Assembly: GCF_000725805.1 (NCBI RefSeq)
Contig: NZ_JOFT01000037.1
Coordinates: forward strand, 1-64,000
Length of the DNA stretch: 64,000 nucleotides
Direction: 5' to 3'
From: Streptomyces xanthophaeus
GTDB taxonomy: Bacteria > Actinomycetota > Actinomycetes > Streptomycetales > Streptomycetaceae
Shown here: positions 54,705 through 63,347 of the stretch, piece by piece
How positions within the stretch are numbered: position 1 is the first letter of the stretch
How the letters are laid out: each line of letters opens with the position of its first letter
Notes under the pieces: model-generated
The model's input: the letters and a program-made list of their open reading frames with translations, nothing else
What the model was told of the DNA's origin: nothing
The model's database searches: none
Position numbers and translations under genes: made by a program

Positions 54705-55030
54705 AGGCACGCAAACACGAGCGCACCCCCCGCTCGCTGGTCGGCGGCGCCCCGGTGGCCGCGTACGAGATCACCTTCGACGGCCGGGCGCTGCCCGCCG
54801 AGGCCGGCCAGAGCGTCGCCGCCGTGCTGTGGGCGGCCGGGATCCTCGCCTGGCGCACCACCCGCGAGGGCGGCGCCCCGCGCGGCGCGTTCTGCGGCAT
54901 CGGCAGCTGCTACGACTGCCTCGTCACCGTCAACGGCCTCCCGAACCAGCGCGCCTGCCTGGTCCCGGCCCGCGAGGGCGACACCGTCACCACCCAGGAG
55001 GGAACCGGCCATGCCGAGCTCGCCGTCTGA
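54701..55030 (+). CDS. (2Fe-2S)-binding subunit of the oxidase
   Basis: A 109-aa plant-type ferredoxin domain with cluster Cys at 65, 70, 73 and 86 (FCGIGSCYDC...RAC). Its size and position between two flavoprotein genes match the small subunit of multi-subunit proline/hydroxyproline or sarcosine-type dehydrogenases. It overlaps the FAD gene by ATGA and the following gene by 20 nt, so all three are translated together. Confidence 0.9.
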   Translation: MKARKHERTPRSLVGGAPVAAYEITFDGRALPAEAGQSVAAVLWAAGILAWRTTREGGAPRGAFCGIGSCYDCLVTVNGLPNQRACLVPAREGDTVTTQEGTGHAELAV

Positions 55031-56429
55031 GCCCGCCGACCTCGCGATCGTCGGCGCGGGACCGGCCGGCCTGGCCGCCGCGGTCACCGCCGCCGGCCTG
55101 GGGCTGCGGGTCACCGTCCTGGACGCGGGGGAGCGCCCCGGGGGCCAGTACTACCGCTGCCCCCCGCCCGGTCTCGGCGCGGCCCGCCCCGAGGCCCTGC
55201 ACCACGACTGGCAGGCCTTCGCCGACCGCGAAAGCGCCCTGCGCGCCCACGAGTCGGCCGGGCGCATCAGCTGCCTCCAGGGCCACCACGTCTGGACGGT
55301 CGTCCCGGACGGCGGTGCGGGCTGGACCCTCCACGCCGTCGCCGGCCACGGAGGCGAGGAGCGCGCGGAGACCGTCCACGCCCGGGCGGTGCTGCTCGCC
55401 ACCGGCTCCTACGAGCGGCAACTGCCCTTCCCCGGCTGGACCCTGCCCGGGGTCATCGGGGCGGGCGGCGCGCAGGCCATGGTCAAGGGCGGCCTCGTCC
55501 TGCCGGGCAAGCGGGTCGTCGTCGCCGGGAGCGGCCCGCTGCTCCTGGCCGTGGCCGCCACCCTCGGCGCCGCCGGAGCCACCGTGCCCGCCTTGGTGGA
55601 GGCCGCCTCGTACACGGCGTACGCGGGCCACGTGCCCGCCCTGCTGCGCAACCCCGGCAAGCTCACCGAGGCCGTCACCTTCGGCGGCGCCCTGCTGCGC
55701 CACCGCACCCGGCTGCTCACCCGGCAGGCCGTCGTCGAGGCCCACGGCACCGGCCGCGTCGAGGCCGTCACCGTGGCCCGGCTCGGCCGGGACTGGCGCC
55801 CGCTGCCCGGCACCGCCCGCCGCATCCCCTGCGACGCCCTCGCCGTGGGCCACGGGCTCGTGCCCCAGCTGGAACTCGCCACCGGCCTGGGCTGCGCCAC
55901 CGTCCCCAGCCCCGACGGCACGCTCGCCCTCGCCCTGGACGCGGCGCAGCGCACCTCCGTCCCCGGCATCTGGTCCGCCGGGGAGACCGGCGGCATCGGC
56001 GGCGCCGGACTCGCCCTCGTCGAGGGGGAGATCGCCGCGCACGCCGTCGCCGGGCGGCCCGTCCCGGCTGCCCTGGCCCGCCGCAGGTCCCGGATGCGCG
56101 CCTTCGCCGGGGCGATGGCCGCGGCCCACCGCCCCGGCTCCGGCTGGACCGACTGGCTGCGCGAGGAGGACCTGGTGTGCCGGTGCGAGGAGGTCCCGGC
56201 CGGCCGGATCCGCGAGGCCGTGCGCGACCTCGGGGCGCGGGACGCCCGTACGGTCAAACTGCTCACCCGCTCCGGCATGGGCTGGTGCCAGGGCCGGATG
56301 TGCGGCCCGGCCGTCTGCGCCCTGGCCGGTGAGGCCCCCGGGGCCCCGGAGGCGACGGCGGACCGGCGGCCGCTGTCCTGTCCGGTGCCGCTGCGCCACC
56401 TCGCCGAACTTCCCCCCGCGGACGGCTGA
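55011..56429 (+). CDS. FAD/NAD(P)-dependent oxidoreductase subunit with C-terminal BFD-like Fe-S domain
   Basis: This 472-aa protein has an N-terminal FAD Rossmann fold (LAIVGAGPAGLAAAVTAAGLG), a second nucleotide-binding motif (VVVAGSGPLLLAVAATLGAAG), and a C-terminal 2Fe-2S domain with VCRCEEVPAGRI and GMGWCQGRMCGPAV. This is the large subunit arrangement of D-hydroxyproline dehydrogenase/opine-oxidase complexes, passing electrons from the DAO-type subunit onward. It overlaps the 2Fe-2S gene by 20 nt. High confidence for the complex, moderate for the substrate. Confidence 0.9.
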   Translation: MPSSPSEPADLAIVGAGPAGLAAAVTAAGLGLRVTVLDAGERPGGQYYRCPPPGLGAARPEALHHDWQAFADRESALRAHESAGRISCLQGHHVWTVVPDGGAGWTLHAVAGHGGEERAETVHARAVLLATGSYERQLPFPGWTLPGVIGAGGAQAMVKGGLVLPGKRVVVAGSGPLLLAVAATLGAAGATVPALVEAASYTAYAGHVPALLRNPGKLTEAVTFGGALLRHRTRLLTRQAVVEAHGTGRVEAVTVARLGRDWRPLPGTARRIPCDALAVGHGLVPQLELATGLGCATVPSPDGTLALALDAAQRTSVPGIWSAGETGGIGGAGLALVEGEIAAHAVAGRPVPAALARRRSRMRAFAGAMAAAHRPGSGWTDWLREEDLVCRCEEVPAGRIREAVRDLGARDARTVKLLTRSGMGWCQGRMCGPAVCALAGEAPGAPEATADRRPLSCPVPLRHLAELPPADG

Positions 56430-56446
56430 TCGAGGGCCCCGGGCCC

Positions 56447-56481
56447 TTGTGGCCGTCTCGCACCCACTAGTAAAATGTCAC
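56447..56481 (+). promoter_or_regulatory. Promoter with GntR-type operator before the deaminase operon
   Basis: TTGTGG (56447-56452), an 18-nt spacer and TAAAAT (56471-56476). The operator GTAAAATGTCAC (56470-56481; reverse complement GTGACATTTTAC) covers the -10. It would give the deaminase/epimerase genes their own regulated promoter. Confidence 0.55.
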
Positions 56482-56504
56482 ACACCACTCTAGGGAGCTC
56501 ACTC

Positions 56505-57422
56505 ATGACCCACGCGCACACCCCCGCGCCCGTCCGCACCCGCCCCTGGCACGGAATCATGGTCGCCACCGCGCTGCCCCTGCGCGAGGATCTCACCGTC
56601 GACTACGACGCGTACGCCGAACACGTGGCCTGGCTGATCGCCAACGGCTGCGACGGCGTCGTCCCCAACGGCTCTCTCGGCGAGTACCAGACCCTCACCG
56701 ACGAGGAGCGGGCCCGCGTGGTCCGCACCGCCGTCGAGGCCGCCGGAGACGGCAGCCGCGTGATGCCCGGCGTCGCCGCCTACGGCAGCGCCGAAGCCCG
56801 CCGCTGGGCCGACCAGGCCGCCGAGGCGGGCGCCGGATCGGTCCTGCTCCTGCCGCCCAACGCCTTCCGTGCCGACGAGGACGCGGTACGCGCCCACTAC
56901 GCCGAGGTCGCCGGGGCCGGACTGCCCGTCGTCGCCTACAACAACCCCATAGACACCAAGGTCGACCTCACCCCGGACCTGCTGGCCCGGCTGCACACCG
57001 ACGGCTCGATCGTCGCCGTCAAGGAGTTCAGCGGCGACGTCCGCCGCGCCTACGAGATCGCCGAGCTCGCCCCGGGCCTGGACCTGCTCATCGGCGCCGA
57101 CGACGTCCTGCTCGAACTCGCCCTCGCGGGCGCCGTCGGCTGGATCGCCGGATACCCCAACGCCCTGCCGCAGGCCTGCGCCACCCTCTACCGGGCCGCC
57201 GTGGCCGGGGACCTCGCCACCGCCCTGCCGCTCTACAAGTCCCTGCACCCGCTGCTGCGCTGGGACTCCAAGACCGAGTTCGTCCAGGCCATCAAGCTCT
57301 CCATGGACCTGGCCGGCCGCCCCGGCGGCGCCACCCGCCCGCCGCGCTTCCCGCTCACCGGGGAGACCGAGGCCGGCGTGCGCGCCGCCACCGAGAAGGC
57401 CCTCGCCGAGGGCCTCAACTAA
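56505..57422 (+). CDS. DapA-family pyrroline-4-hydroxy-2-carboxylate deaminase
   Basis: This 305-aa class I aldolase-like lyase has NGSLGEYQTL (the GxxGE pocket), VVAYNNP with the catalytic Tyr, and IVAVKEFSGD with the Schiff-base Lys. In hydroxyproline clusters this family converts pyrroline-4-hydroxy-2-carboxylate to 2-oxoglutarate semialdehyde and ammonia. The start is ATG 56505 behind a GGGAG site, 30 nt inside an upstream in-frame ATG that overlaps the operator. The next enzyme, 2-oxoglutarate-semialdehyde dehydrogenase, is not in the window. Confidence 0.87.
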   Translation: MTHAHTPAPVRTRPWHGIMVATALPLREDLTVDYDAYAEHVAWLIANGCDGVVPNGSLGEYQTLTDEERARVVRTAVEAAGDGSRVMPGVAAYGSAEARRWADQAAEAGAGSVLLLPPNAFRADEDAVRAHYAEVAGAGLPVVAYNNPIDTKVDLTPDLLARLHTDGSIVAVKEFSGDVRRAYEIAELAPGLDLLIGADDVLLELALAGAVGWIAGYPNALPQACATLYRAAVAGDLATALPLYKSLHPLLRWDSKTEFVQAIKLSMDLAGRPGGATRPPRFPLTGETEAGVRAATEKALAEGLN

Positions 57423-57442
57423 CCAGCCGCAGGGGGCTCACC

Positions 57443-58447
57443 ATGCGTACGCGCCACGTCTACCACGCGGTGGACTCGCACACCGAGGGCATGCCGACCC
57501 GGGTGATTACCGGAGGGGTCGGCGTGATCCCCGGGGCCACCATGGCCGAGAAACGGCTCCACTTCATCGAGCACACGGACCACGTCCGGACCCTGCTCAT
57601 GTACGAGCCGCGCGGCCACGCGGCGATGAGCGGCGCGATCCTGCAGCCCCCCACCCGCCCCGACGCCGACTTCGGCGTGCTGTACATCGAGGTGTCCGGC
57701 CTGCTGCCCATGTGCGGGCACGGCACCATCGGGGTGGCGACCGTGCTCGTCGAGACCGGCATGGTGCCCGTCGTGGAGCCGGTCACCACCGTCCGCCTCG
57801 ACACCCCGGCCGGGCTGGTGAGCGTCGACGTCCGCGTCGAGGACGGGGCGGCCACGGCCGTCACCCTCACCAACGTCCCGTCCTTCTGCGTCGGCCTCGA
57901 CCTCAAGGCCGAGGTCCCCGGCCACGGCACGGTCACCTACGACCTCGCCTACGGGGGCAACTTCTACGCCTTCGTCGAACTCGAGGCCCTGGGCCTGCCC
58001 TTCGACCGCGCCCGCAAGGACGACCTGCTCGCCGCCGGACTCGCCGTGATGGACGCCGTCAACGCCTCCGCCGACCGGCCCGTCCACCCCGAGGACCCCT
58101 CCATCGCCGGGGTCAAGCACGTCTACCTCGCCGCCCCCGGCTCCGACGCCCGCCGCTCACGGCACGCCATGGCCATCCACCCCGGCTGGTTCGACCGCTC
58201 GCCCTGCGGTACGGGGACCAGCGCGCGCATGGCCCAGCTGCACGCCCGGGGCCTGCTGCGGACCGGGGAGGACTTCGTCAACGAGTCCTTCATCGGCACC
58301 GAGTTCACCGGCCGACTGACCGGCGAGACCACCGTGGGCCCCTTCCCCGCCGTCGTGCCCACGGTGACCGGCCGGGCCTGGATCACCGGCACCGCGCAGT
58401 ACTTCCTCGACCCGACCGACCCCTTCCCCGGAGGATTCCTCCTGTGA
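57443..58447 (+). CDS. 4-hydroxyproline 2-epimerase (proline racemase family)
   Basis: A 334-aa proline-racemase-fold enzyme. Both catalytic Cys are present: Cys91 (PMCGHGTIG) and Cys255 (RSPCGTGTSA), as required for two-base epimerisation. In context it converts trans-4-hydroxy-L-proline to cis-4-hydroxy-D-proline, the substrate of the three-subunit oxidase. A CAGGGGG site precedes the ATG. Its stop overlaps the next gene (GTGA), a second member of the same family. Confidence 0.92.
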   Translation: MRTRHVYHAVDSHTEGMPTRVITGGVGVIPGATMAEKRLHFIEHTDHVRTLLMYEPRGHAAMSGAILQPPTRPDADFGVLYIEVSGLLPMCGHGTIGVATVLVETGMVPVVEPVTTVRLDTPAGLVSVDVRVEDGAATAVTLTNVPSFCVGLDLKAEVPGHGTVTYDLAYGGNFYAFVELEALGLPFDRARKDDLLAAGLAVMDAVNASADRPVHPEDPSIAGVKHVYLAAPGSDARRSRHAMAIHPGWFDRSPCGTGTSARMAQLHARGLLRTGEDFVNESFIGTEFTGRLTGETTVGPFPAVVPTVTGRAWITGTAQYFLDPTDPFPGGFLL

Positions 58448-59478
58448 CCGGCTCCCTCGTCCGCACCACCGACTACCACACCGCGGGGGAACCCTTCCGG
58501 ATCGTCGACACCACCCTCGGAGCGGCCGCGGGGCTCCCGCCCGTCCCCGGGGACACCGTCGCCGAGCGCTGCGCCACCGCCATCGGCCCCGGCGGATCGG
58601 GGACGGCCCCGCGCCGGGGCGCACTGGACGACGTACGGCGCCTGCTGGTGCAGGAGCCGCGCGGGCACGCCGGGATGTACGGCGGGTTCGTCGTCCCGGC
58701 GGACGACGACGGGGCCCACTTCGGGGTGCTGTTCTGGCACAAGGACGGTTACTCCACCGCCTGCGGCCACGGCACCATGGCGCTCGGGGTCTGGGCCGTG
58801 GACACCGGCAGGGTCGCCGCCCCGCAGGAGGGCGACGTGCAGGTGCGCATGGACGTGCCGTCCGGGCGGGTCACCGCCACCGTGCACCGGGACGGCGGCC
58901 GCACCACCGGGGTCACCTTCCGCAACGTCCCGGCGCGGGTGAGCGCCCGCAAGGTGCCGGTGGCCACGACGCTGGGGATCGCCGAGGTGGACATCGCCCA
59001 CGCGGGGGCCTGCTACGCCTCCGTCAGCGCCCGCGACCTGGGCCTGGAGGTCTCCGGGGCCGCGCTGCCCGCCCTGGTGCGGGCCGCCGGGGAGATCCGG
59101 GCGGCGCTGGCCACCCACCCGGCCACCTGGCACCCCGACGGACCGCTGCTGTCCGGGGTCTACGGGGTGATCCTCCACGAGGAGCTGCCCGACACCCCGT
59201 TCGGGCCGCACCAGCGCAACGTCACCGTCTTCGCCGACGGCCAGATCGACCGCTCGCCCTGCGGCTCCGGCACCTCCACGCGGCTCGCCCTGCTCGCGGA
59301 GGACGGGCGGCTCGGGTCCGGCGAGGACCTGCTGCACGAGTCGGTCACGGGCACGGTGTTCACCGGCCGGATCCTGCCGGGCGGCGTCACCGAGGTCAGC
59401 GGCACGGCCTACCGCACCGGCGAACACGCCTTCCTGGCCGACCCGTACGACCCCCTCGGCACCGGATTCCTGCTGTGA
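58444..59478 (+). CDS. Second proline-racemase-family enzyme (3-hydroxyproline dehydratase or epimerase)
   Basis: A 344-aa paralogue of the epimerase. It keeps Cys107 (STACGHGTMALG) and Cys273 (RSPCGSGTSTR). Known trans-3-hydroxy-L-proline dehydratases carry Thr at the second position, so two Cys argue for an epimerase or racemase. The following gene, an ornithine-cyclodeaminase-family reductase, is the usual partner of the dehydratase, giving pyrroline-2-carboxylate then proline. The function is therefore ambiguous. GTG start overlaps the previous stop; its own stop overlaps the next start. Confidence 0.82.
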   Translation: MTGSLVRTTDYHTAGEPFRIVDTTLGAAAGLPPVPGDTVAERCATAIGPGGSGTAPRRGALDDVRRLLVQEPRGHAGMYGGFVVPADDDGAHFGVLFWHKDGYSTACGHGTMALGVWAVDTGRVAAPQEGDVQVRMDVPSGRVTATVHRDGGRTTGVTFRNVPARVSARKVPVATTLGIAEVDIAHAGACYASVSARDLGLEVSGAALPALVRAAGEIRAALATHPATWHPDGPLLSGVYGVILHEELPDTPFGPHQRNVTVFADGQIDRSPCGSGTSTRLALLAEDGRLGSGEDLLHESVTGTVFTGRILPGGVTEVSGTAYRTGEHAFLADPYDPLGTGFLL

Positions 59479-60470
59479 ACCGGGAGGCGCTGACGGCCCG
59501 GGCCCCGGCCCCGGGCGGGCACGGCCTGCTGCAGCTCGGCGCCGCGGAGACCGCCGCTCTGGTCGGCCCGGCCGCGGCGGCCGACGCGCTGGCCGCCGCC
59601 CTGCTCGGCGGAGTGGACCCGGAGACCTGCCCGCAGCGCTCGGCCCTGCCCGTGCCCGGCGGCGGTGAACTGCTGCTCATGCCGGCCGCGTCAGGGACGT
59701 ACGCCGGGGTGAAGATCGCCGGGGTCGCGCCCGGGAACCCGGCCCGCGGACTGCCCCGGATCACCGGCTCCTACCTGCTGCTCGACGGGCCCACCCTGAG
59801 CCCCCTGGCGCTGCTCGACGGAGCGGCCCTGACCGCCCTGCGCACCCCGGCGGTCTCCGCCCTGGCGCTACGTCATCTGGCGCCGGAGGGAAGGCCGTTG
59901 CGCCTGGTCCTCTTCGGCTCCGGCCCGCAGGCGTACGGGCACCTGGAAGCGGTCCTGTCCCTGCGGGAGCTGGCCGAGGCGGTGGTGGTCGCCCGGAACC
60001 CGGCGGGCGGGCAGGCACTGGCCGCACGCGCGCGGGCCCTCGGGGTGCCCGCCCGGACGGGCACCCCGGCGGACGTGGCCGGGGCGGACCTGGTCCTGTG
60101 CTGCACCACCGCGCGGGAGCCGCTCTTCGACGGGCGCCTGGCCGGGCCGGGCACCACCGTCGTCGCCGTCGGCTCGCACGAACCGACGGCCCGGGAGACC
60201 GACACCGCCCTCGTGCGACGGGCGGCGGTGTACGTCGAGTCGCGTGCGGCGGCGCTGCGCGAGGCGGGCGACCTGCTCGTGCCGGAGGCGGAGGGGGCGA
60301 TCGGGCCCGGTCATATCACCGGCACCCTCGCTGACCTGGTCTCGGGCCGGATGCCGGCGGGAGGGGCGCAGGGTTGTCCACAGCTCTTCAAGAGTGTGGG
60401 CATGGCCTGGGAGGATCTTGCCGTGGCGGTCGCAGTGTTCGAGGCCGCAGGAGCGAATGGCGCAACGTGA
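59475..60470 (+). CDS. Ornithine cyclodeaminase/pyrroline-2-carboxylate reductase family
   Basis: A 331-aa mu-crystallin-like NAD(P) enzyme: FKIAG-like region VKIAGVAPGNPARGLPRITGSYLLLDG, Rossmann segment RLVLFGSGPQAYGHLEAVL and DLVLCCTTAREPLF. Members reduce pyrroline-2-carboxylate to proline in 3-hydroxyproline use, or deaminate ornithine. In a hydroxyproline operon the reductase role is favoured. ATGA overlap with the upstream racemase-family gene. A GntR-type operator overlaps its stop. Confidence 0.85.
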   Translation: MNREALTARAPAPGGHGLLQLGAAETAALVGPAAAADALAAALLGGVDPETCPQRSALPVPGGGELLLMPAASGTYAGVKIAGVAPGNPARGLPRITGSYLLLDGPTLSPLALLDGAALTALRTPAVSALALRHLAPEGRPLRLVLFGSGPQAYGHLEAVLSLRELAEAVVVARNPAGGQALAARARALGVPARTGTPADVAGADLVLCCTTAREPLFDGRLAGPGTTVVAVGSHEPTARETDTALVRRAAVYVESRAAALREAGDLLVPEAEGAIGPGHITGTLADLVSGRMPAGGAQGCPQLFKSVGMAWEDLAVAVAVFEAAGANGAT

Positions 60471-60478
60471 CATTGTAC
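60467..60478. promoter_or_regulatory. GntR-type operator before the regulator gene
   Basis: GTGACATTGTAC, same motif series as at 50898, 53528, 56470 and 63283. It overlaps the stop of the preceding gene and lies 48 nt before the GntR start, which suggests autoregulation. Confidence 0.6.
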
Positions 60479-60525
60479 GCTGTTCCTCTGCTCGTCGGTG
60501 GGTGTGGGGTGTCGGAGGAGAAGCA

Positions 60526-61236
60526 ATGGGTGACCTGAAGCAGCACAGTCTCATCAAGGCCCAGGAACGGCTTCGCGACCAGGTGGGGCACGCCCTCCGA
60601 GCAGCCCTGATAGCGGGTGAACTGCGCCCGGGGAGCGTCTACTCGGCGCCCGGCCTCGCGGCCGAGCTCGGGGTCTCGGCCACACCCGTGCGCGAGGCGA
60701 TGCTCGACCTGGCCCGGGAGGGCCTGGTCGAGCCGGTCCGCAACAAGGGCTTCCGGATCACCGAGGTCAGCGAACGCGACCTGGACCAGTACACGGAACT
60801 GCGCACGATGATCGAGGTCCCGACCATCGGCCGGATCACCGAGACCGCCACGGCCGAACAACTGGAGGCCCTGCGGCCCATCGCGCAGGAGATCGTCACC
60901 AGCGCCCGAGAGCACAACCTCATCGGCTACCTGGAGGCCGACCGCCGCTTCCACCTCACGCTGCTCGGCCTCGCGGGCAACGACCGCCTGGTGGAGACGG
61001 TCGGCGACCTGCGCAAGCGCTCCCGCCTGTACGGGCTGACCGGCCTGGACGAGGCCGGGAAGCTGGTCTCCTCGGCCGAGGAGCACATCGAGCTGCTCGA
61101 CCTGATGATCAGCGGGGACGCGGAGGCGGCGCAGGCCTGCATGACCCGCCACCTCGGCCACGTCCGTTCCCTGTGGGCCCAGGGCCGCGACGAACCGGTG
61201 GGCCGCCCCCAGACCGGCCTCGGTTCGGGCGTCTAG
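60526..61236 (+). CDS. GntR/FadR-family transcriptional regulator
   Basis: This 236-aa protein has an N-terminal GntR winged helix (about residues 15-75): LRAALIAGELRPGSVYSAPGLAAELGVSATPVREAMLDLAREGLVE. The C-terminal FCD all-helical ligand domain has RRFHLTLLGLAGN and the metal-binding His in EEHIELLDLMISGD and RHLGHVRSL. GGAGGAG precedes ATG 60526. FCD proteins bind carboxylates, so the ligand may be hydroxyproline or a catabolic intermediate. Five operator-like sites across 50.9-63.3 kb make it the probable regulator of the collagen/hydroxyproline genes. Confidence 0.93.
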   Translation: MGDLKQHSLIKAQERLRDQVGHALRAALIAGELRPGSVYSAPGLAAELGVSATPVREAMLDLAREGLVEPVRNKGFRITEVSERDLDQYTELRTMIEVPTIGRITETATAEQLEALRPIAQEIVTSAREHNLIGYLEADRRFHLTLLGLAGNDRLVETVGDLRKRSRLYGLTGLDEAGKLVSSAEEHIELLDLMISGDAEAAQACMTRHLGHVRSLWAQGRDEPVGRPQTGLGSGV

Positions 61237-61251
61237 GCCGGCCCGCCACCG

Positions 61252-61716
61252 GTGACCCGCCCCGTGACCCTCGCCCCGCCGGGCACCGGCCGCACCGCCG
61301 CCCGCCCGGCCCGTGGCCGCCCCGCCCGTGTCCGTACGGCCCGTGTCCGTGCGGTAGCGGCCGGGGCCGCGGCGCTGACCGTCGTCACGGCCCTGGTGCT
61401 CAGGGCCGTCACGACCGGGGACGTCGCCAAGTACGGCGGCGACGCCCTGTACACGGTCCTCCTGCTCGCCCTCGTCGTCCTTGCGGCCCCGCGGGTGGCG
61501 CCCCTGAAGGCCGCCTCGTTCGCACTGGCCGCGAGCTGGGCCGTGGAGTTCCTCCAGCTCACCCCCGTCCCGGCGGAACTCTCCCGGCACAGCACGGTCG
61601 CCCGCCTCGTCCTCGGCTCCACCTTCAACCCGCCCGACCTGTTCTGGTACGCGGCGGGCGCGGCAGCAGGATGGCTCCTCCACACCGGCATGCGACGGCG
61701 CCGGGCCCGTCCGTGA
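61252..61716 (+). CDS. DUF2809-family membrane protein
   Basis: A 154-aa protein with an Arg-rich N-terminus and about four predicted membrane segments from residue 33. The conserved YGGDALYTVLLLALVVLAAPRV, ASWAVEFLQL and LGSTFNPPDLFWYAAGA segments mark DUF2809. It is 15 nt after the GntR gene and may be co-transcribed, but a metabolic link is not evident. Function unknown. Confidence 0.75.
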   Translation: MTRPVTLAPPGTGRTAARPARGRPARVRTARVRAVAAGAAALTVVTALVLRAVTTGDVAKYGGDALYTVLLLALVVLAAPRVAPLKAASFALAASWAVEFLQLTPVPAELSRHSTVARLVLGSTFNPPDLFWYAAGAAAGWLLHTGMRRRRARP

Positions 61717-61763
61717 GCCCGTTCGCGAGCCCGCCCGCCCGCGCGCACGTCCGAAGAGGCGGC

Positions 61764-63188
61764 CTACGACGCGTCCGAGGAGACGGCCCGGCCGCGCCGT
61801 AGGGCGTCCGCCCGGTCCAGGACGGCTCGCATCGCCCCCCGAGGGAGCAGCGTCGAGGACGCCGCGGACTCGGCGACCTGGCCTTCCGCGTCGCCGAGCA
61901 GCGCCAGCAGCGCCGCGGCGGGCAGCCGGGGGTGGCCGGAGGCCGCCACCGCGCGGCGCACGTGCGCGTTCGCGTCCGCGGCGAGCCGCTCCGCCAGTGC
62001 GGCGGGCAGATCCGGGTCCCGCAGGGCCAGGACGCGCAGGTGCGGGTCCGGGTCGGAGCCGAAGCGCCGCAGCGTCGCGGGCGGGAAGCGCACGAAGTCG
62101 GCCGGCCGGCCGCCGGACTTGCCCCGCTCGTGGCGTCGTTCGAGGTCCTCGGCCACGGCGGGGTCCGGGTCCACGGTCCCGGACAGGGCCAGGAGGCGCA
62201 CGGTCGCGTCCTCGTCGGCGAGCATCCGCCCGCGCGCCCGGGCGGGCAGGGCCGCGCTGCGCGCCGCCGCGCGCCGCAGGCCCACGTAGGGGGAGGCCGC
62301 GTACGGCAACGGGTCGTCCGCCACCCACGGGTACGCGGCCTGCTCCAGCCCCAGGTACGCGATGGAGCAGAGTTCGTCCCCGTCGTCCCCTTCGTCGTCG
62401 GCGAGCGGCGCCTCCACCCTCCGGTACCCGGCCAGCAGCCCCTCGTGGATCCGGGCCCTCAGCTGCGCCGGGGTGTCCGCGCGTTCGAAGACGGCCGCAC
62501 GGACCCCGGCGTCCGGGTCCCGTGCGAGCAGGTCCCTCAGATGGGCCGGGAGCTGCGGGTGCCGGGCGACCCGTTCGCGCGTGTCCTCGTCCGGGTCGCC
62601 CGCCAGCGCGGCGGCGGTTTCCCCGTCCAGGTCCAGGAAGGGCACCACGCGCCTGCGGGTGGCCGGGTCGGCGAGCAGCGCCCCGTACAGGTCGCGGGGC
62701 GGGCGGCGGGTGCAGGCCGCCGCCCGGACCCGCGCGGCCGGGTCGGTGAGCAGCGCGCGCAGTGCCTCCTCGGGCGGACCGGCCCACGCGGCGGCGGCCG
62801 CGGCCCGCACCCCGGCCTCGGGGTCGGCGGCCAGCCGGGCGAGGAGGTCCTGGTGCAGCAGCGGGTTGCCCGCGAGCGCGGCCCGGACCGCCGGGTCGGG
62901 GTCGCGCGCCAGCTCCGTGGTCACGGCTGCGGGCAGGTTCCGGCCCCGTGCCAGGTGCCGGGCCTGCCCGCCCGCCAGGAACGCCGCGCACAGCGCCGGT
63001 GACGGCGCGAACTCGGCCCGGGAGGTCAGGTTGTGGGCCTGCCCGTGCGCCAGGAGCCGGGCGGCCAAGTCCTCGGGCAGCCGGGGATTGACCGCCAGGC
63101 CGCAGAGCAGCCCGTGCAGCCGGCGCATGTCCGCATCCGCATCCGCATCCGCGCCCGTATCCGCATCCGCGCCCGTATCCGTGTCCAT
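61764..63188 (-). CDS. HEAT/variant-leucine-rich repeat protein
   Basis: A 474-aa alpha-solenoid. Nearly the whole protein consists of repeats of about 24 residues of the form LLxxLAxDPDPxVRxALAxNPxLP (for example TTELARDPDPAVRAALAGNPLLHQDLLARLAADPEAGVRAAAA). The N-terminus after MDTDTG is an Ala-Asp run encoded by a GCGGAT-type hexanucleotide repeat (63128-63185). No ribosome site is visible for ATG 63188; ATG 63128 is an alternative start. Likely a protein-protein scaffold; partner unknown. Confidence 0.75.
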   Translation of the reverse strand: MDTDTGADADTGADADADADMRRLHGLLCGLAVNPRLPEDLAARLLAHGQAHNLTSRAEFAPSPALCAAFLAGGQARHLARGRNLPAAVTTELARDPDPAVRAALAGNPLLHQDLLARLAADPEAGVRAAAAAAWAGPPEEALRALLTDPAARVRAAACTRRPPRDLYGALLADPATRRRVVPFLDLDGETAAALAGDPDEDTRERVARHPQLPAHLRDLLARDPDAGVRAAVFERADTPAQLRARIHEGLLAGYRRVEAPLADDEGDDGDELCSIAYLGLEQAAYPWVADDPLPYAASPYVGLRRAAARSAALPARARGRMLADEDATVRLLALSGTVDPDPAVAEDLERRHERGKSGGRPADFVRFPPATLRRFGSDPDPHLRVLALRDPDLPAALAERLAADANAHVRRAVAASGHPRLPAAALLALLGDAEGQVAESAASSTLLPRGAMRAVLDRADALRRGRAVSSDAS

Positions 63189-63275
63189 GACCGGTGAGCG
63201 TAGGGCCAGCCCCCAACCAACACCCCTGCCCAGGGGCGGGATTTGGCTACGGCTGGATAACGGCGGTGCCAACCC

Positions 63276-63314
63276 CTTGTCAGTGCAATTTCACATTACT
63301 ATGTTACCGGTCAC
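63276..63314 (+). promoter_or_regulatory. Binding-protein promoter with tandem GntR-type operators
   Basis: TTGTCA (63277-63282), 17 nt, TATGTT (63300-63305). Operators are GTGCAATTTCAC (63283-63294) and GTTACCGGTCAC (63303-63314), spaced 20 bp. The 32 bases from 63276 are identical to the collagenase promoter at 50891. Confidence 0.75.
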
Positions 63315-63347
63315 ATCATAGAGCGCGGCCCTTCACTGGAGTGACCC

